A stretch of 64,000 nt of DNA from Stenotrophomonas acidaminiphila (GTDB lineage Bacteria; Pseudomonadota; Gammaproteobacteria; Xanthomonadales; Xanthomonadaceae), in assembly GCF_001431595.1 (NCBI RefSeq), contig NZ_LDJO01000021.1, positions 44,293 to 108,292 on the forward strand, given 5' to 3'. Below are positions 61,013-64,000 of the stretch, one piece after another. The notes beneath the pieces are model-generated. The model did no database searches. It was not told where the DNA came from and saw only the letters and a program-made list of their open reading frames with translations. The stretch's first letter is position 1. Each line of letters starts with the position of its first letter. The translations under genes and the position numbers were made by a program.

Positions 61013-61669
61013 ATGAAACGATTCCTTCTTCTGCTGGCCCTGGGGCTGGCCAGCCCACTGGCACTGGCGGCCGACGACATCAGTAAGGTGAACGGGAGCA
61101 TCCGTACCGAATCCGGCACCGCCTATCGCGACCTGGACACCGTCAACGGCAGCATCCACCTGGCCAAGGGCGTGCAGGCACGCGGCGTGGAGACGGTCAA
61201 CGGCAGCATCAACGCCGACGACAACGTGCAGGCGCGCAGCCTGGAGACGGTGAACGGCGCGATCCGCGGGGGACGCGGGCTGATCCTGTCCGGCGACGTG
61301 GAAACCGTCAACGGCAGCATCTTCATCGACCAAGGCGGTCGCATCGGCGGCGGCGTGGAAACCGTCAACGGCGGCATCGGCCTAGTTGGCACCGAGGTCG
61401 GCGGCAACATCGAGACCGTCAACGGCGACATCACCGTCGGCATCGGCTCGCACGTGAAGGGCGGCATCCGCGTGACCAAGCCGTCGTTCAGCCTGTCGCT
61501 GACGCCGCCGCGCAAGCCGCGGGTGATCATCGGCCCCAATGCGAAGGTGGACGGCCCGCTGAACTTCGAACGCGAGGTGACGCTGTACGTGCACGACAGC
61601 GCCTCCATCGGCCCGGTCAGCGGCGCCACCGTGCGCCGCTTCGACAGCGAGGCCGCGCCGAAGGATTGA
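61013..61669 (+). CDS. Secreted VNG-repeat beta-helix protein
   Basis: A 218-residue protein with signal peptide (RFLLLLALGLASPLALA). Seven repeats centred on (E/D)TVNG(S/A/G/D)I cover residues about 28-150, with 17-21 residues per turn; this periodicity suggests a right-handed beta-helix or bactofilin-like stack. The last 60 residues (FSLSLTPPRKPRVIIGPNAK) continue the strand-rich pattern. GGAG lies 8 bases before the ATG. Divergent from envC. Function is unknown; a cell-envelope structural role is an inference. Confidence 0.85.
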   Translation: MKRFLLLLALGLASPLALAADDISKVNGSIRTESGTAYRDLDTVNGSIHLAKGVQARGVETVNGSINADDNVQARSLETVNGAIRGGRGLILSGDVETVNGSIFIDQGGRIGGGVETVNGGIGLVGTEVGGNIETVNGDITVGIGSHVKGGIRVTKPSFSLSLTPPRKPRVIIGPNAKVDGPLNFEREVTLYVHDSASIGPVSGATVRRFDSEAAPKD

Positions 61670-61728
61670 GCGCTTCCCGGCTGGCTTGCCTAGAATCGGG
61701 CTTCACCCTTCGTACGGAGCCCGGTTCC

Positions 61729-63444
61729 ATGCCCCGCAAATTCCTGTTGTGCCTCGCCGCGGGCGCGGCTCTGTCTGCGTGCCGGCAGGAGCCCACTCCT
61801 CCGCCGCCACCGGCGCAGGCGCCCGCACCGGCGCATGCGTTCTCCACCGACATCAACGCCGCGGACTTCGCCGAACTGGTGAAGACGCTTGCGTCGGACG
61901 AATTCGAGGGCCGCGCACCGGGCAGCCACGGCGAACAGCTCTCCGTCGAGTACATCCGCGACCAGATGCAGCGCATCGGCCTGCAACCGGGCAACGGCGA
62001 CAGCTGGTTCCAGGAGGTGCCGATGACCGAGACCCTCGCCGCCCCCTCGACCGTGCTCACGCTCCAGCATGGCGATACCCGGCGCACGCTCGCCTTCGGC
62101 AGTGACATGGTGGTCGGCACCCGCAGCGGCCAGCCGGAAGTGAAAATCGACGCCAGCGACATGGTATTCGTCGGCTATGGCGTGGATGCGCCGGAACAGG
62201 ACTGGAACGACTATGCGGGCCAGGACTGGAAGGGCAAGACCGTGGTGATGTTCGTCAACGACCCCGGCTTCCACGCCGACGATGCGCGCCTGTTCGAAGG
62301 CAAGCGCATGACCTATTACGGACGCTGGACCTACAAGTTCGAGGAGGCCGCGCGCAAGGGCGCCGCCGCGGCACTGATCGTGCATGACACCGCGGGTGCG
62401 TCGTACGGCTGGGACGTGGTTCGCAGCTCCTGGGGCGGTGCGCAGTACGACCTTCCGGTCGCCGAGGACAAGGAGCCGCGCCTGCAGGCACAGGGCTGGC
62501 TGAGTGCCGAAGCGGCGCGGCAACTGTTCGCCGGGGCCGGGCTCGACCTGGACAAGGCCTACCGCGATGCCGGCAGGCGCGGCTTCAAGCCGGTGCCGCT
62601 GCACACCACGCTGTCGCTCGACCTGAAGAGCAGCATCGCCGAGAAGAAGTCGCGCAACGTGGTCGGCGTCCTCCCCGGCGCCAGCCGCGCCGACGAGGCC
62701 GTGCTCTACATGGCGCACTGGGACCACCTCGGTAGGCACGAGGGCCAGGCACACGATGCGCAGGCAGGCGACGACATCTACAACGGCGCGGTGGACAACG
62801 CCACCGGCGTGGCCGGCATCCTCGAGATCGCCGATGCCATGGTCCACCAGCAGCCGGCGCCGCAGCGCTCGGTGGTGTTCCTGGCGGTGACGCTGGAAGA
62901 ATCCGGACTGCTCGGCTCGCAGTACTACGTCAACCATCCCACCTTCCCGCTGGACAAGATCGCCGGCGTGATCAACATCGACGCGATGTCGGTCAATGGT
63001 CGCACCCGCGACATGACCGTCACCGGGTATGGCAGCTCCGAGCTGGAGGACATCCTCAAGCCGTTGGCCAAGGAGCAGAACCGCACCCTGCATGCGGAAT
63101 CGGCGGTGCAGAGCGGCTTCTACTTCCGCTCGGATCACTTCAACTTCGCCAAGGCCGGCGTCCCCGCACTCTACGCCGGCGGCGGCCGGGATCTGCTGGA
63201 AGGCGGCATCGACGCGGGCAGGAAGGCCGCCGAAGCCTACGCCCGCGAGCGCTACCACAGCCCGCGCGACGAGTACGACGCCGCCACCTGGAAGCTCGAC
63301 GGCACCATGCAGGACCTTGAACTCCTGTACGGCGTCGGCCGCGAACTGGCGGGCGGTGACGGTTGGCCGAACTGGTACGAAGGCAACCCGTTCAAGGCCA
63401 ACCGCGACCGCATGATGGAGGGCCGGCGCGGCGCCGGTGAATAG
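61729..63444 (+). CDS. Lipoprotein M28-family zinc aminopeptidase
   Basis: A 571-residue secreted peptidase with lipobox ALSAC (Cys about 19) and a Pro-rich linker. A PA-like insert (about 130-250) is followed by the M28 catalytic domain. Zinc ligands and catalytic residues: His in MAHWDHLG, bridging Asp in GAVDNATG, Glu-Glu in TLEESGLLG, Asp in VINIDAMS and His in RSDHFNF. Family knowledge: removes N-terminal amino acids from peptides, using two zinc ions. The ATG at 61729 begins a normal lipoprotein signal. Confidence 0.93.
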   Translation: MPRKFLLCLAAGAALSACRQEPTPPPPPAQAPAPAHAFSTDINAADFAELVKTLASDEFEGRAPGSHGEQLSVEYIRDQMQRIGLQPGNGDSWFQEVPMTETLAAPSTVLTLQHGDTRRTLAFGSDMVVGTRSGQPEVKIDASDMVFVGYGVDAPEQDWNDYAGQDWKGKTVVMFVNDPGFHADDARLFEGKRMTYYGRWTYKFEEAARKGAAAALIVHDTAGASYGWDVVRSSWGGAQYDLPVAEDKEPRLQAQGWLSAEAARQLFAGAGLDLDKAYRDAGRRGFKPVPLHTTLSLDLKSSIAEKKSRNVVGVLPGASRADEAVLYMAHWDHLGRHEGQAHDAQAGDDIYNGAVDNATGVAGILEIADAMVHQQPAPQRSVVFLAVTLEESGLLGSQYYVNHPTFPLDKIAGVINIDAMSVNGRTRDMTVTGYGSSELEDILKPLAKEQNRTLHAESAVQSGFYFRSDHFNFAKAGVPALYAGGGRDLLEGGIDAGRKAAEAYARERYHSPRDEYDAATWKLDGTMQDLELLYGVGRELAGGDGWPNWYEGNPFKANRDRMMEGRRGAGE

Positions 63445-63550
63445 ACAGCGTCGCCCCGGAGGCATCGTCCAATGGCAATCGCGGGCGCGTGGTGCCGCGA
63501 TGACATCCAGACATCGCGCGGAGGGCTTCCCGATACTCCGCCAGACGCAG

Positions 63551-63631
63551 GAAGCACGCCTTGAGACGGTGATGTCCAACAGCTTTGGTTTTGGTGGTAC
63601 GAACGCGACGCTGGTGTTCGGCCGGGTGTAA
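63551..63631 (+). pseudogene. fabB: 3' relic of fabB (beta-ketoacyl-ACP synthase I)
   Basis: The reading frame ending at the TAA 63629-63631 encodes [19 protein letters not shown] just before the stop. This matches the extreme C terminus of FabB ([16 protein letters not shown]), while upstream of about 63551 the frame shows no further similarity. So only about 26 codons of the gene remain, right after the M28 gene. The codons (TTT GGT TTT GGT GGT) are unlike the GC-rich neighbours. It is followed by a hairpin that may be the old fabB terminator. A coincidental short match is possible but unlikely given its length. Confidence 0.65.
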
Positions 63632-63656
63632 GGCCGGGGCATCGAGGATGTTCAAG

Positions 63657-63680
63657 CAACGGCGCCTGAGGGCGCCGTTG
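63657..63680. repeat. Perfect 10-bp hairpin CAACGGCGCC / GGCGCCGTTG
   Basis: Ten-base stem with TGAG loop just after the fabB relic. A second copy of the core (AACGGCGCC / GGCGCCGTT) lies at 63901-63922. Confidence 0.7.
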
Positions 63681-63900
63681 TCGTATGCGCGGTGGTCGCG
63701 GATCTACGTGAGGCAGCCCGTGCTGCACGCGTTCGCTTGCGAGGCTCCGTTCGGGCGCAGCCGCCAGGCCCGTGAGGCACGTGGCCTTTGTCTGTGTCGC
63801 GCGCCTGCAGGGTGGCCGTCGCCGTGCTCGGCTGTAGTTCGAGGCCCCGCACCTAGCGCGTCAGCACGAGGCGGCCATGTTTGAGTGCGTGGAAAACGCC

Positions 63901-63922
63901 AACGGCGCCAACAGGCGCCGTT
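63901..63922. repeat. Second copy of the AACGGCGCC hairpin
   Basis: AACGGCGCC, loop AACA, GGCGCCGTT, then CTGGTTT. Nine-base perfect stem, the same core as the hairpin at 63657-63680. Confidence 0.7.
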
Positions 63923-63953
63923 CTGGTTTATGCGACATCCGGGTTTTGGATGC

Positions 63954-63994
63954 GGAAAAAAAGCAAACCCCCGCTGCATTGGCAGCGGGGGTTT
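63954..63994 (-). terminator. Strong rho-independent terminator, minus strand
   Basis: AAACCCCCGCTGC pairs with GCAGCGGGGGTTT (63965-63977 and 63982-63994) with an ATTG loop. On the minus strand it is followed by GCTTTTTTT, so it ends a gene to the right of the window. Confidence 0.85.
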
Positions 63995-64000
63995 GGGGAT

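Larger units (their letters stand above)
63632..64000. other. Gene-free stretch with hairpins at the window end
   Basis: No credible gene on either strand. Two near-identical GC hairpins (63657-63680 and 63901-63922) and a minus-strand terminator (63954-63994) are present. The terminator probably belongs to a minus-strand gene beyond 64000. Confidence 0.6.

Noticed and set aside
63704..63979. A 91-codon minus-strand frame at the window end
   Set aside because: It crosses a terminator and a hairpin and has no recognisable product.

Overview
The window is GC-rich, densely coded DNA that looks like the chromosome of a gamma-proteobacterium of the Xanthomonadaceae/Lysobacteraceae (Stenotrophomonas, Pseudoxanthomonas, Xanthomonas or a close relative). 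The evidence is two large TonB-dependent receptors inside a catabolic locus, the rpsU-yqeY-yihY-dnaG block divergent from tsaD, a ctaCD-ctaG-ctaE cytochrome oxidase cluster, and frequent GC-rich intergenic hairpins. I cannot fix the genus by eye. No rRNA, tRNA, CRISPR array, transposase, integrase or phage gene was recognised.

Layout. 1-3892: the 3' end of one RND efflux permease and a complete second one in a 4-bp-overlapping operon. 4141-8000: 2-oxoadipate dioxygenase (HglS type), a secreted hypothetical protein, a HAD hydrolase, an EF-hand protein and a small membrane protein. 8121-30211: a large locus that I read as a peptidoglycan-fragment (muropeptide) scavenging system. 30298-35627: PQQ-type sugar dehydrogenase, a membrane protein, GH3 beta-glucosidase and a YbdG-type MscS channel. 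35696-42475: folB, tsaD, then rpsU, yqeY, yihY, dnaG, a small phosphatase and an SBF-like transporter. 42539-51011: cytochrome c oxidase aa3 structural, assembly and heme A genes. 51309-54521: putA behind a striking array of repeated sites. 54594-63444: pnuC, a FadL-type porin, rhomboid protease, DUF1820 protein, CtpA protease, EnvC, a beta-helix repeat protein and an M28 peptidase. 63551-64000: a short fabB 3' relic, hairpins and a terminator.

The muropeptide locus is the main point of interest. On the minus strand it has two TonB receptors, two paralogous lipoprotein Amidase_2 enzymes (release of stem peptide from MurNAc), a transglutaminase-fold protein, a serine beta-lactamase-family hydrolase, a diaminopimelate decarboxylase (DAP to lysine), a VanX-type D-Ala-D-Ala dipeptidase and a MurQ/GCKR-like SIS protein that carries a signal peptide. 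Divergently on the plus strand are an NlpC/P60 endopeptidase and an L-Ala-D/L-Glu epimerase in overlapping frames, then an RpiR/MurR-type regulator, a YkuD-type L,D-transpeptidase and a dicarboxylate/glutamate symporter. Together they could take muropeptides through the outer membrane and break them down to alanine, glutamate and lysine. Two minus-strand operon heads share the same promoter architecture (TTGACC, 16-17 bp, TTAMAC) with two upstream GGAATA/TATTCC-like elements, which are plausible sites for the RpiR-type regulator.
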